Counted from the first letter of the stretch, positions 43,348-52,876 are shown. The stretch is 64,000 bases of DNA from Petrotoga mobilis SJ95 (GCF_000018605.1 NC_010003.1:2084501-2148500); one strand, 5' to 3'. Program-made: numbers and translations. The notes: generated by a model not told the origin, from the letters alone.

Positions 43348-44181
43348 TTATCCTTTGACTGAACCGGCGAGCAAGCCTCTTACAAAATACCTTCCCAATA
43401 TCATGTAAACGATGAGTGTAGGAAGGGCAGCTATTAAAGCTCCTGCCATTTGAACATTCCATTGAACGACCTGACTGCCAGCCAAATTGACTAACGCCAC
43501 CGTTATGGGCTGTTTCGTTGGGTCACTAGTTATCGTTACTGCAAATAAGAATTCATTCCATATGTTAGTGAACTGCCATATTATAACAACTACGAAACCA
43601 GGTATAGATATAGGTAAAAGAATCTTTGTATAGGATTGCCATATGTTTGCTCCATCCACAGATGATGCTTCTACTAATTCGTTTGGGATTTCCTCATAGT
43701 AATTTTTAAACATTAATGTTGTGATCGGTATTCCGTATATAACATGGGTTATTATTAATGCTGGTATTGTACCGTATAAGCCTATTAGTTGAAAAAATTG
43801 TATCAGTGGAAATAATACGCTCTGATAAGGTATGAACATGCCAAATAGTATGAGTGCAAAAATAATATTTGAATATTTGAATCTTAATTTTGAAAGGGCA
43901 AAGCCATTTATAGAACCAATCATTGCAGATATTAGTGTTGCTGGTATTGTAAGATAAAAACTGTTTTTTAGATTCGGCCCTAACTTTGCAAACGCCTCTT
44001 TGAAACCTTCAAAAGAAATCTTAGTTGGAAGTTTCCACATGTTTGATATAGAGACTTCTTCAAACGGTTTAAAAGAGGTGCTTAGAGTTACATAAAACGG
44101 CAGCACGTAAAATATTGTGAATAAAGCCAATATAATGTAATAGATTGTAAGCGAAGTTTTATTTGTTTTTTCTGCCATCAT
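43348..44181 (-). CDS. Sugar ABC transporter permease (MalG type)
   Basis: A 277-residue inner-membrane protein with six membrane segments. The EAA loop reads EEIPNELVEASSVDGANIWQSYTKILLPISIPG. It overlaps the MalF-type gene by 4 nt. CUT1-family transporters of this kind import oligosaccharides or monosaccharides; the sugar cannot be told from sequence reading. No ATPase gene is present, as is common when a shared MsiK-like ATPase is encoded elsewhere. Confidence 0.93.
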   Translation of the reverse strand: MMAEKTNKTSLTIYYIILALFTIFYVLPFYVTLSTSFKPFEEVSISNMWKLPTKISFEGFKEAFAKLGPNLKNSFYLTIPATLISAMIGSINGFALSKLRFKYSNIIFALILFGMFIPYQSVLFPLIQFFQLIGLYGTIPALIITHVIYGIPITTLMFKNYYEEIPNELVEASSVDGANIWQSYTKILLPISIPGFVVVIIWQFTNIWNEFLFAVTITSDPTKQPITVALVNLAGSQVVQWNVQMAGALIAALPTLIVYMILGRYFVRGLLAGSVKG

Positions 44182-45101
44182 CTCTCCCCCCTAAAAGAGC
44201 TATAAAGATATGGTACTATAACCGCTGCTACCATTACCAACATTATTATTGCAATAGCTGATGCTACTGCATATCTGTTTGATCTGAACATCTGTTCAAA
44301 CATGTAAACAGCAGGCATATCGGTAACGTTGTTAGGCCCACTTCCAGTCATAGCGTATATTAAATCAAATATCTTTAAGGACATGTGTCCTATTACTATC
44401 ATTGCACTAAGTGTAATTGGTCTAAGCATAGGCATCTTTATTCTCCAAAATAATTGAGTACCTGTTGCACCGTCTACTTGTGCTGCTTCTATCATCTCTT
44501 CAGGGATAGCTCTAAGCCCAGCTAAATACATTGCCATTACGTATCCTGACATCTGCCAGGTTGCTGCTATTACCACTGGTATCAACGCTAAATTGAATTT
44601 TCCTATTGATTGAGTACTCGTGTACCACATCCATTGTAAGTTTGACCATCCAAGGTTTTCAAGTAATAAGTTAATTCCCTGTGGGGAAGTTGGTATGTTC
44701 CCCGGAGCGAATATCCAACCCCAAACAGTTCCTGTTACGACAAATGAAATTGCCATTGGGAATAAAAAGAGGTTTTGAAAAAAACTTGATCCTTTCAATT
44801 TTTTGTCAATAATATTGGCTAAAAATATACCGAGTATAATACAACCAGCAAGAAAAAATAGGGTAAAGAATAATGTATTCCATAAATCTGTTTGAAATCT
44901 GGGATCCATGAATAACCTTTGATAATTTCTAAGCCCTACAAACTTGTATTCCCCACTTAATAATGAGGAGAAACTATTCCAGTTGGATGTTGATGTTCTT
45001 AGAGTTAAAAATATGAAATAATATACAAATATTCCTATGAATGCTAAAGAAGGGAGAATTATAAGGAATCCTGCTCTTGCTTTTTTCTTTTGAACGGACA
45101 T
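44178..45101 (-). CDS. Sugar ABC transporter permease (MalF type)
   Basis: A 307-residue inner-membrane protein. After an N-terminal segment (about 11-33) it has a periplasmic loop and five more membrane segments, with the EAA loop AIPEEMIEAAQVDGATGTQLFWRIKMPML. It is the partner of the MalG-type subunit and is transcribed from the binding-protein gene, 76 nt upstream, through an intercistronic hairpin. Confidence 0.93.
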   Translation of the reverse strand: MSVQKKKARAGFLIILPSLAFIGIFVYYFIFLTLRTSTSNWNSFSSLLSGEYKFVGLRNYQRLFMDPRFQTDLWNTLFFTLFFLAGCIILGIFLANIIDKKLKGSSFFQNLFLFPMAISFVVTGTVWGWIFAPGNIPTSPQGINLLLENLGWSNLQWMWYTSTQSIGKFNLALIPVVIAATWQMSGYVMAMYLAGLRAIPEEMIEAAQVDGATGTQLFWRIKMPMLRPITLSAMIVIGHMSLKIFDLIYAMTGSGPNNVTDMPAVYMFEQMFRSNRYAVASAIAIIMLVMVAAVIVPYLYSSFRGER

Positions 45102-45135
45102 ATCTATCTCTCCTTATCGATTGAGGTATATTGAA

Positions 45136-45163
45136 AATCTCGGCCCCATAAAGGGCCGAGATT
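45136..45163 (-). terminator. Intercistronic hairpin (leaky terminator or mRNA stabiliser)
   Basis: A perfect 11-bp stem AATCTCGGCCC / GGGCCGAGATT lies in the 76-nt gap between binding-protein and permease genes, with only a short T-rich stretch after it. Such hairpins usually keep binding-protein message more abundant than permease message. Confidence 0.75.
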
Positions 45164-45177
45164 AAGTTATCTTAATG

Positions 45178-46425
45178 TTAATCTGTGAGTAGATTTACGT
45201 CTTCAGCAGCCCATAATATCATTTGTTTTGCCTGGTTAACATTTTTAGTAGTTACTAAATTGTTGATGGCATCGTTAAATGATGTGACAAATGCTTCGGG
45301 CGCAGCGGATCCGTGAACGATGGATGGTGATATGATGAGAGTTCTGAAATCTTCAGCTGTTTCTATTAGATATGGATCATCTCCTGGATCTGCATCAATT
45401 CTTGCTGGGATAGAACCTTTGATTGGGTTAAACAATGATTGAGCCCTTGTGGAAGCCAAATATTCCAAAAAGATTAGTGCATTTTGTCTGTGTGGGGCAT
45501 TCTTTGGTAATCCGAAGGTATCAGATACTAGTACAAATACCGCTTGCGTACCAGGCAGTTCAAACCATCCAAAGTCTTCTCCTGGTGTCCAACCTAAGGT
45601 TTTGTAGTAACCTTCCGCCCAGTCACCCATTAAGTTGAAAACAGCTTTGTCTTCATACAATAGCCTTGCAGCATCTTGCCATTCCAAAGCTGCATGGTCT
45701 ACGTTCACGTAGTTCATAAGTTGCACCATTTTCTCTAATGCACTGTCAAGCCTTTTGTCGTTGAACGATAGTTCACCGTTGAATAATGCGTTGTAATTAA
45801 CGGCTCCAAATTCGGCTACCATGAGATTTTCCGCAATTTGACCGGCTTCCCACTTGTTTTTATCTCCCAAAGCAAGTGGGGTATAACCTGCAGCTTTTGC
45901 TTTTTCTAATGCGTCTATGAATTCCATCCAAGTTTCTGGCTCTTTTGTCAAACCTATTTCGTTGAATAATTTCTTGTTATAGAAGATTACGTTACTTCGA
46001 TGGATAGTCAGAGGAATGGAATATACTTCACCCTGATAACTTACAATGTCTATTAGACCTTTTGGAAATTTATCGTATACTCCCCAAGATTTGAGATAGT
46101 CTGTTAAAGGTTCCATGAGTCCAGGTATTACGTATGTATCTGTTAGCTCCCAACCAGCATGTACTTGGAATGTATCTGGTGGGTTACCACCAAGGGTTCT
46201 TGTTTTCAATACCGCTTTGGCGTTAGTCCCTGCACCACCGGCAACAGTTGCGTTAATTACTTCAATGTTTGGATATAGTTCATTGAAATCCTCAATAGTT
46301 GCTAAAAGAGCCTCTTCTTCTCCTCCACCTGTCCACCAACTGAATATCTCTACCTGCCCGCTTTGGGCAAAGATCATTGTGAAACTTAATACACTTAGAA
46401 GTACTAAACCTACTAATTTTCTCAT
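45178..46425 (-). CDS. Sugar ABC transporter substrate-binding protein
   Basis: A 415-residue family-1 (MalE-like) extracellular solute-binding protein. A signal peptide (MRKLVGLVLLSVLSFTMIFA) has no lipobox cysteine, so it is probably free in the periplasm under the toga. VEIFSWWTGGGEEEAL, NPPDTFQVHAGWEL and WMEFIDALEKAKAAGYTPLALGD are typical of glucose/xylose/trehalose-type binding proteins. AGGAGG precedes the ATG. Confidence 0.93.
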   Translation of the reverse strand: MRKLVGLVLLSVLSFTMIFAQSGQVEIFSWWTGGGEEEALLATIEDFNELYPNIEVINATVAGGAGTNAKAVLKTRTLGGNPPDTFQVHAGWELTDTYVIPGLMEPLTDYLKSWGVYDKFPKGLIDIVSYQGEVYSIPLTIHRSNVIFYNKKLFNEIGLTKEPETWMEFIDALEKAKAAGYTPLALGDKNKWEAGQIAENLMVAEFGAVNYNALFNGELSFNDKRLDSALEKMVQLMNYVNVDHAALEWQDAARLLYEDKAVFNLMGDWAEGYYKTLGWTPGEDFGWFELPGTQAVFVLVSDTFGLPKNAPHRQNALIFLEYLASTRAQSLFNPIKGSIPARIDADPGDDPYLIETAEDFRTLIISPSIVHGSAAPEAFVTSFNDAINNLVTTKNVNQAKQMILWAAEDVNLLTD

Positions 46426-46485
46426 CTTACGCTACCTCCTTTTTGAGAATTCACAATTTATTTGGAAGCTCTAAAACTTTCTTTT

Positions 46486-47652
46486 TTATTTGGGTTTGTT
46501 ATAAGATATGTTTTTGGCATTGTTTAGCAAAAATTCATATGGAGAAGATACGATGTGTTCGATCGCAATTGAGGCTGCACCTGACAAAATAGCATCTTCT
46601 TTCTTTGTTGCGACTAAAATTTCTGGTATTTCATTGGAAAAGGTGTATTGTTCAACTATTTTTTTTATTTCTCTGATTACAGAGTTGCCTACTTTTAAAA
46701 TTCTCCCTCCTAAAATTACTGCTTCGGGATCAATCGTATTTACCAGGTTCACTATTCCCAAAGCTAAAAATTTACTGATTTCATCAATTGCTTTTTTAAT
46801 TTCATCAGACTTTTTTGATTCATTTAAAATTATCTCTAATGGTAAGTTAAATTCATCTGCTAACCTTGATAAACCTCCGAAACTTTCCAAAGGAATTAAA
46901 TCTTTAGTTATGACTGTATGGCCTATTTCTCCAGCAGAATTAGAAGTTCCCGAATATAACTTTCCGTTTATTATAATTCCTGCGCCGATTCCGGAATCAC
47001 CTACAATAAAAACATAATTGTTAAATTTTTTTCCATGTCCAAACCACTTTTTACCTAAAACGGCACCATTTGCATCATTTTCTAACCAAATTGTTTTTTC
47101 ATAGTGTTCTTCTAGCTGCTCAACTAGCGGGTATTCTTTTAGTAATGGGAAAGGATGAACTGATCGTAAAATTCTTTTTTGACTGTCTATCAAACCCGGC
47201 ATAGCAATACCCATCCCTTTAATCTTGTAGAAATCGACTTTGGAGTTATTGATCAATTCATCAATTATTAAAATTAGGTTTTTTAAAACATCAGTCGGCC
47301 TTCCATATGAATTTATTTCTTTTTCAATACTATTAATTTTTTTACCCTTAATATTGAATATTCCTGCACGTACTATATTTACCCCGAATTCAATACCTAT
47401 AACATAAAAAGCGTCTTCTTTGATTTTTATAAGTTTTCTTTTTCTACCTAATTTGCCGTCTACAGTTCCAACTTCTTCTACTAAATCCTTGGAAATTAAT
47501 TCGTTGACTATATTTGTTATAGTTGCGTTTGTAAGCCCTGTTATGTCTGATATTTCTGATCTTGTGCTTGTCCCTTTAGAATTCAATAATTCTAGAACAA
47601 CAGTCCTGTTTCGCTCTTTAACTAATTCTATATTGTATGTTTTATTTGTCAT
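46486..47652 (-). CDS. ROK-family transcriptional regulator
   Basis: A 388-residue protein. Residues 1-70 are a winged helix (NRTVVLELLNSKGTSTRSEISDITGLTNATITNIVNELI), followed by a sugar-kinase-like ROK domain with GIEFGVNIVRAGI, MAIPGL-like GIAMPGLID, ENDANGAVLGKKWFG and GIGAGIIINGKLY. After GEIGHTVI the usual CxCGxxGC zinc motif is missing and replaced by LIPLESFGG, so the zinc structure of XylR/NagC-type regulators is absent. ATG 47652 follows AAAGGGG. It probably represses the adjacent sugar transporter operon and is released by sugar. Confidence 0.92.
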   Translation of the reverse strand: MTNKTYNIELVKERNRTVVLELLNSKGTSTRSEISDITGLTNATITNIVNELISKDLVEEVGTVDGKLGRKRKLIKIKEDAFYVIGIEFGVNIVRAGIFNIKGKKINSIEKEINSYGRPTDVLKNLILIIDELINNSKVDFYKIKGMGIAMPGLIDSQKRILRSVHPFPLLKEYPLVEQLEEHYEKTIWLENDANGAVLGKKWFGHGKKFNNYVFIVGDSGIGAGIIINGKLYSGTSNSAGEIGHTVITKDLIPLESFGGLSRLADEFNLPLEIILNESKKSDEIKKAIDEISKFLALGIVNLVNTIDPEAVILGGRILKVGNSVIREIKKIVEQYTFSNEIPEILVATKKEDAILSGAASIAIEHIVSSPYEFLLNNAKNISYNKPK

Positions 47653-47975
47653 CAGTAAACCCCTTTGCATTTTATTTCTGCTTCACTTTCAATTTAAATA
47701 CATTTTATTATAAATGTCAAGTTTGATTATGAGCGTTTATACCCAATTATTATCATTTAAAAGCGATTATTTAGGAATATCTTAAGAAATCATACTTTTT
47801 TTATTTAAAAAAATTTGGTCTATATATTTATAGTTCAATACTTGAACGAATATGTGGTTTTCATATGAAAACCTCATTAAATACTGCTCATTATGCAGTA
47901 ATACCTAATGAAAATTTTAAAAAATTTAGATAATAAATTTGTTGAGGCTGTTTGAGTGGGAATTAGAAGTTAAGC
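47653..47975. promoter_or_regulatory. Divergence-free gap with ROK promoter and right copy of the 35-bp repeat
   Basis: A 323-nt gap without a gene. On the minus strand TTGACA (47715-47720) is followed 17 nt later by TTAAAT (47692-47697), a good promoter for the ROK gene. The right copy of the 35-bp direct repeat is at 47838-47872 and contains an 18-nt palindrome GGTTTTCATATGAAAACC (47855-47872). The remaining bases are AT-rich with no further structure that I can see. Confidence 0.5.
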
Positions 47976-48947
47976 TTACTTGTAGAAAAAGACTTTAAAG
48001 GTTGTACCTACCATCCATTTTGATTCAAATTCTATTTTATAATTTGCTAGTTCACATAGATATTTAACCACCGCCAAACCCAACCCCGATCCTTTGGCGT
48101 GATTTTTTGCCTCGACCCCACGATAGAATCTTTCAAAAATTCTTTTTTGTTCTTCTTCTCTTATACCTATACCTTCATCTTTTATAATGAGTTGTTCATT
48201 TTGGAAATCAATGTATATATCAGAATTTTCGTAAGAATATTTAATCGCATTGGAAAGTAGATTTCTGAAGATTGTGTAGAGTACAAACTTGTCACCTTTT
48301 AAGGAGTGAATATGGCAGTTGAAGTGTAGCTTTACCGATTTTTCTTGTATTTTTTCGTAGAGATCAGTTACTACTTCATTGTATAGTGTACTTGGATTTA
48401 TTACTTCTTTTTTTAATTCGTATTCTCCAAATTCTGCTTTCGAAAGAAGAGTTAGTTGAGAAATTATATTTTCTATTCTGTCAAGAGATTCTTCGATTTT
48501 GGTAACTTGTTTTATAAATTGATTATCTTTCATGAAGTCTTTGAGAATTTGAGTATTTCCTTTTGCTATAGTGAGGGGAGTTCTGAGTTCGTGGGATACA
48601 GAAGTTATGAAATCCTCTTTCACTTTTTTTAGTAATTCAAATTCTGTTTTGTCCTGTAATATCAAAAGTTGATATTTTTGTTTGAATGTGAGTTTGCAAA
48701 ACTTGCTGTATCCTTCAAAGAAATATATATTTGTTTCTATTTCAAAGTCCTCATTATTCAATATATGCTTTGCAAGCTGATCGATTTCATTGAAACTTAT
48801 GGTGTTCAATAATTCTTTATTTGCTCCTAATCCCCAAGCTTTGGCCGTGGTATTTGCGTTAAGTATAGTTGTTTTGTTTTCTAACTGTAATACCGCGTCT
48901 TCTAAAGAGTCAAATATTTGAAAATCAAACGAACTGGTATTTTTCAT
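47976..48947 (-). CDS. Soluble sensor histidine kinase (PhoR-like)
   Basis: A 323-residue kinase at the end of the pst-pho operon. Residues 1-105 look like a PAS-type domain (FDFQIFDSLEDAVLQLENKTTILNAN). The H-box SVSHELRTPLT has His119. N-box (FRNLLSNAIKYSYENSD), G1 (DEGIGI) and G2 (GSGLGLAVVKYL) follow. There is no membrane segment, unlike typical PhoR, so it must receive the phosphate signal inside the cell, perhaps through PhoU. The ATG overlaps the end of the regulator gene by 4 nt. Confidence 0.93.
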   Translation of the reverse strand: MKNTSSFDFQIFDSLEDAVLQLENKTTILNANTTAKAWGLGANKELLNTISFNEIDQLAKHILNNEDFEIETNIYFFEGYSKFCKLTFKQKYQLLILQDKTEFELLKKVKEDFITSVSHELRTPLTIAKGNTQILKDFMKDNQFIKQVTKIEESLDRIENIISQLTLLSKAEFGEYELKKEVINPSTLYNEVVTDLYEKIQEKSVKLHFNCHIHSLKGDKFVLYTIFRNLLSNAIKYSYENSDIYIDFQNEQLIIKDEGIGIREEEQKRIFERFYRGVEAKNHAKGSGLGLAVVKYLCELANYKIEFESKWMVGTTFKVFFYK

Positions 48948-49642
48948 ATTTTATTTTCACCGTTGTTATCTACTGCATAAGCGTTTTTGTTGAACTTGTA
49001 TCCTACGTTTCTAATAGTTTTTATCCATTCTTTCCCTATCTTTGATCTGATCATGCTTATATGTACGTCGATGACCCGGTCTGTAATAAATTCATCTCCA
49101 AACCAAATCTTGTCGATAATTTCTTCTCTGGTGTAAACTTTTTCTGAATTCCTTGCTAATAGATCAAGTATTTCAAACTCTTTTGAGGTCAATTCAATAT
49201 TTTTACCTTTGTAAGTTACTAAATAATTGTTTGAGTATATTTCCATTGGTCCAAAAATCATTTTACTTTCGGATTTTTTTAGTCTTTTTAATAAAGCCCT
49301 CACCCTTGCTGTAACTTCTCTGGGATTGAAGGGTTTAGTGATATAGTCATCTGCTCCTGATTCAATTCCCAAGATTTTTTCTCCATCTGTATTTTTTGCA
49401 GAAATGATTATTATACCTATTTCTCTATTCAAAGCCCTAACTTTAGGTAACTCATCAACTGCGTTACCATCGGGTAGCATTAAATCTAGTAAGATTATAT
49501 CGATGTTTGATTCTTTGTTTAAAACATTTCTCATTTGTGATAACGTACCGGCTTCGAAGATTTGTAAATCTTCTAAACGAAGATAAGTTTTTAATATATC
49601 TCTTATGTCTTCATCGTCTTCAACAATTAATACTTTAGGCAT
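48944..49642 (-). CDS. OmpR/PhoB-family response regulator
   Basis: 232 residues from the ATG at 49642, which has GGAGG upstream; the longer frame has no support. The receiver domain has phospho-acceptor D53 in IILLDLMLPDG, acidic VEDDED at 7-12, Ser in ISAKN and Lys in ITKPF. The C-terminal winged helix (about 130-232) has KNIELTSKEFEILDLLARN and VIDVHISMIRSKIG. Operon context with pst and phoU indicates control of the phosphate regulon. Confidence 0.95.
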   Translation of the reverse strand: MPKVLIVEDDEDIRDILKTYLRLEDLQIFEAGTLSQMRNVLNKESNIDIILLDLMLPDGNAVDELPKVRALNREIGIIIISAKNTDGEKILGIESGADDYITKPFNPREVTARVRALLKRLKKSESKMIFGPMEIYSNNYLVTYKGKNIELTSKEFEILDLLARNSEKVYTREEIIDKIWFGDEFITDRVIDVHISMIRSKIGKEWIKTIRNVGYKFNKNAYAVDNNGENKI

Positions 49643-49656
49643 GAAAAAGCCTCCAT

Positions 49657-50319
49657 TTATAGATACTCTTCGATTTCCTTGCCTGTTTCTATGTAAACTA
49701 TTTCTTCGCAAAGGTTTGTTGCGTGATCAGCGATCCTCTCTATGTCTCTAGCCAACAATATATAAGGTATGATAAGTTCTTTGTTGAATGATTCATCCTC
49801 CAATTTTTGCACAGCTATTTTTCGAATTTGTCTTTCTAGGTCGTCTACTTCGTCGTCTCTTTTCCATATTTTAACTGCTTGTTGAATGTTTTTTTCTCCA
49901 AAGGCTTTATACGAGTCCTTTATCATTTCTAAAGATATACCGAACATCTTTTTTATTTCTTTATTATTTACAATGTCCTTTAAATCAACATGGGCATAGG
50001 TTTCAGTTTTTTCTGCAATATTGCATGAAAGGTCTCCTATCCTTTCAAGATTGTTTGCAAACTTTATCATTGTTACTGCGTATCTCAAATCCTTAGCTAA
50101 AGGTCGATACCTTGCTACAATTTGATATACTGATTCTTCAATTTGGCGGTTTAATTCATCTATTTGATCATCCGCTTTTAAGACTTTTTCGGCTAATTCA
50201 AGGTTTTTATCTTCTAGCGATTTAATAGAATTTTCAAAGGATCTTAAAACTACAGTTAAAAGCTTGGATATTTCGCTTGTTAATCGTGTCATTTCAGTTT
50301 CAAAATGTGTGTAATCCAT
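49657..50319 (-). CDS. phoU: Phosphate transport regulator PhoU
   Basis: A 220-residue all-helical protein with two PhoU repeats, each with the metal-binding E/D-x-x-x-D type motif (LKADDQIDELNRQIEE, IKFANNLERIGDLSCNIAE; WKRDDEVDDLERQIRK, ILLARDIERIADHATNLCEE). PhoU links PstB activity to the PhoR-type kinase and represses the regulon at high phosphate. 58 nt after pstB. Confidence 0.96.
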   Translation of the reverse strand: MDYTHFETEMTRLTSEISKLLTVVLRSFENSIKSLEDKNLELAEKVLKADDQIDELNRQIEESVYQIVARYRPLAKDLRYAVTMIKFANNLERIGDLSCNIAEKTETYAHVDLKDIVNNKEIKKMFGISLEMIKDSYKAFGEKNIQQAVKIWKRDDEVDDLERQIRKIAVQKLEDESFNKELIIPYILLARDIERIADHATNLCEEIVYIETGKEIEEYL

Positions 50320-50377
50320 TTATTCCACTCCCTATTTTCCTTATATACTTTCTTTTGTTTGCTTGTTTATTAAAGTT

Positions 50378-51145
50378 TTAGCTAATTCTACCATTTAAAT
50401 AATCTTCTGTCAATTGTTCTTTAGGGTTTTTTATAATGTCTTCTGTTTTTCCAGATTCGATAAGCTCTCCTTGAAACATAAAATACATATAATCTGATAT
50501 TCTAATGGCTTGAGCTAGGTTATGTGTAACAATGATTATAGTGTAATTTTCCGACAGGTGTTCAATTAAATTCTCAATTTTTTGCGTTGCTATAGGATCT
50601 AGGGCAGATGTAGGCTCGTCCAATAAGATTATTTCAGGATCAATGGCGATAGCCCTAGCAATACACAAACGTTGTTGTTGTCCACCAGAAAGTGAGCTCG
50701 CTGGTTTGTCGAGGTCGTCTTTTACTTCTTCCCATAAAGCTGCTCTTTTTAGTGCTGCTTCGATGATTTCATCCATTTTTCTACTATTTCTTGGTGTGTG
50801 TAATTTTATTCCAAAGGCAATGTTTTCATAAATAGACATCGGAAAAGGAACAGGTTTTTGAAAAACCATTCCAATTTTTTTTCGAAGCGTTGATAAATCA
50901 ATGTTATTTTCGTATACATTTTTCCCCTCAAATATTATTTCTCCGCTTGTTCTATAGCCTGGAATTTCATCGTTGATTCTATTAATACTTCTCAACAAAG
51001 TTGATTTTCCACAACCTGAAGGTCCTATTATTGCGCTGACTCTTTTCTTTTTGATTTCCATATTTATATCTTTTAAGGCTTGTTTTTGATCGTACCAACC
51101 ATTAAAATTTTTGATTTCTATCACAATTTCTTTTTCTGTATTCAA
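50378..51145 (-). CDS. pstB: Phosphate ABC transporter ATP-binding protein
   Basis: A 255-residue ATPase. Walker A GPSGCGKST is at 41-49, the Q-loop is in GMVFQKPVPFPMSIYENIAFG (a PstB hallmark), the signature is LSGGQQQRLCIARA, and Walker B ILLDEPTSALDP is followed by THNLAQA. It energises phosphate uptake through PstC and PstA. It overlaps pstA by 4 nt. Confidence 0.97.
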   Translation of the reverse strand: MNTEKEIVIEIKNFNGWYDQKQALKDINMEIKKKRVSAIIGPSGCGKSTLLRSINRINDEIPGYRTSGEIIFEGKNVYENNIDLSTLRKKIGMVFQKPVPFPMSIYENIAFGIKLHTPRNSRKMDEIIEAALKRAALWEEVKDDLDKPASSLSGGQQQRLCIARAIAIDPEIILLDEPTSALDPIATQKIENLIEHLSENYTIIIVTHNLAQAIRISDYMYFMFQGELIESGKTEDIIKNPKEQLTEDYLNGRIS

Positions 51146-51990
51146 CTTTTTTGTTTTCCTCCTCTTATTTTAAAGGCTATAGAGTATATTACTAAAATAA
51201 GTAATATTAAGAATGCGGAAGTTGCTTTTGCCATCCATTGAGCACTCTCACCATAAGCCATGGTTATAAAATATATATGAGTTGGGAGAGTCATAACGGG
51301 ATCGAGTAAAGAGTTTGGTAACTTAGTTGAATAGAAAACTGCACCGGTTAATAAGACAGGAGCGGTTTCTCCGATAACTCTTCCCGCACCAATTAATATT
51401 GCTGTTATTATTCTATTTTTTGCTGCAGGAAATAGTATTTTGTAAATAGTTTCAGTTTTTTTTGCTCCTAATGCATAGGCTGATTCCCTTAGTTCTCTAG
51501 GTAGAGAGGCAAGGGCTTCTTTTACTGATGATGATATTACTGGTAAAGTCATTATCGCCAAAGTTAAACTTCCACTAAGAAGCGACGTCCCAAATCCAAG
51601 AGTTATTGAAAAGAGTGCTAATCCAAACAATCCATAGACAACAGAAGGAACACCGGACAACGAGGTTACGGATACGTCAATTATTCTTCCTAATCTTGAT
51701 TTTTGGCCGTATTCAGATAGGAATGTACCAGTGAGAACTCCTATTGGTATTGAAAATAACAGGATAAAAAAAATCATCAATAGACTTCCCAATATAGCTG
51801 GTCCAATTCCTCCTGCAGTCATACCTTGGCTGGGGTACTCTACAAAAAAAGAAGGAGTAAAATATCTTGCACCATCTACTATTACTATTATGATTATTGA
51901 CAATATTATGCCAAAGGCGATATAACTTATAATTCTGAAAATGAGTGATATAATAGAATCTATTCCAGTTTGCTGTTTCAACTTTTCCAA
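51142..51990 (-). CDS. pstA: Phosphate ABC transporter permease PstA
   Basis: A 282-residue inner-membrane protein with six membrane segments and the family motifs YPSQGMTAGGIGPAILGS, VPSVVYGLFGLALF and LRESAYALGAKKTETIYKILFPAA. It overlaps pstC by 13 nt and pstB by 4 nt. Confidence 0.96.
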   Translation of the reverse strand: MEKLKQQTGIDSIISLIFRIISYIAFGIILSIIIIVIVDGARYFTPSFFVEYPSQGMTAGGIGPAILGSLLMIFFILLFSIPIGVLTGTFLSEYGQKSRLGRIIDVSVTSLSGVPSVVYGLFGLALFSITLGFGTSLLSGSLTLAIMTLPVISSSVKEALASLPRELRESAYALGAKKTETIYKILFPAAKNRIITAILIGAGRVIGETAPVLLTGAVFYSTKLPNSLLDPVMTLPTHIYFITMAYGESAQWMAKATSAFLILLILVIYSIAFKIRGGKQKS

Positions 51991-52844
51991 CTCCTCGTTA
52001 TTCTCCTAGATATCATCGTAAGAATAAAAGATATCGTTAACAAAATTAAACCCGCTGTAAACAACGCAGAGTAGTGAGTACTTCCTATCGGTACTTCCCC
52101 CATCTCGCTTGCAATAGTAGCGGTCAAAGGTCTAACCGGATCCCAAATTGATCTAGGAATTATGGCAGCTCCACCCGAAACCATCAATACAACAATAGTT
52201 TCTCCTATGATTCTATTTATAGTTAGAATTATTGAATTCAAAATTCCTGATAGGGCTGCTTTGCTTACTATTCTAAATCCGGCAGTGAACCTACTTGCTC
52301 CTAAGGCTAAGGCGCTTTCTTTTAAACTGATGTCAACAGATGATAATGCTTCCTGCATGAGAGATGCAGCGTATGGCAGAGATAAAATTGATAATCCAAT
52401 AGCTGCCAAAAGCAAATTACCTGCTGACCAAGCACCGAAATTCATCAGGATAGGTGAAATATAAATGAATAAGAATGAACCTATTATAACAGTTGGGATC
52501 CCGGATAACAAATCTATCGCTGATTTTATAATTCTTTGCTCCCTGTTCGTGGCGTAGTCATACAAGAAAAACGCAATTATATACCCTATGGGTATAACTA
52601 TAATAGAAGCAAATCCCGTTAGTATGAAAGAACCTACTATCATTGCTAACATGCCGTACTCTGGTGGATCATATGTTGGATACCAATATTTACTGGTAAA
52701 AATTTCAGCCCCAACTTCTGTCAGGGCTGGAAGTGATTCTCTTATGATAAAAATGAATAGACCAATTAATGCCAAAATTCCTACCATTGCAACAGCTGTG
52801 ATTATACTTTGATTTACGATATTTTTTAAATCTCGTCTATTCAC
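51978..52844 (-). CDS. pstC: Phosphate ABC transporter permease PstC
   Basis: A 288-residue inner-membrane protein with six membrane segments: SKYWYPTYDPPEYGMLAMIVGSF, DLLSGIPTVIIGSFLF, LPYAASLMQEALSSV and LKESALALGASRFTAGFRIV. The charged residues of the translocation path are kept in these loops. 32 nt after pstS. Confidence 0.96.
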   Translation of the reverse strand: MNRRDLKNIVNQSIITAVAMVGILALIGLFIFIIRESLPALTEVGAEIFTSKYWYPTYDPPEYGMLAMIVGSFILTGFASIIVIPIGYIIAFFLYDYATNREQRIIKSAIDLLSGIPTVIIGSFLFIYISPILMNFGAWSAGNLLLAAIGLSILSLPYAASLMQEALSSVDISLKESALALGASRFTAGFRIVSKAALSGILNSIILTINRIIGETIVVLMVSGGAAIIPRSIWDPVRPLTATIASEMGEVPIGSTHYSALFTAGLILLTISFILTMISRRITRSWKS

Positions 52845-52876
52845 GAATAAAGCACTCCTTCTAAAAGATAATCTTT

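Noticed and set aside
45136-45163. Strong terminator separating the binding-protein gene from its permeases
   Set aside because: The T-run is weak and the permeases have no visible promoter of their own, so a leaky or stabilising hairpin is more likely.
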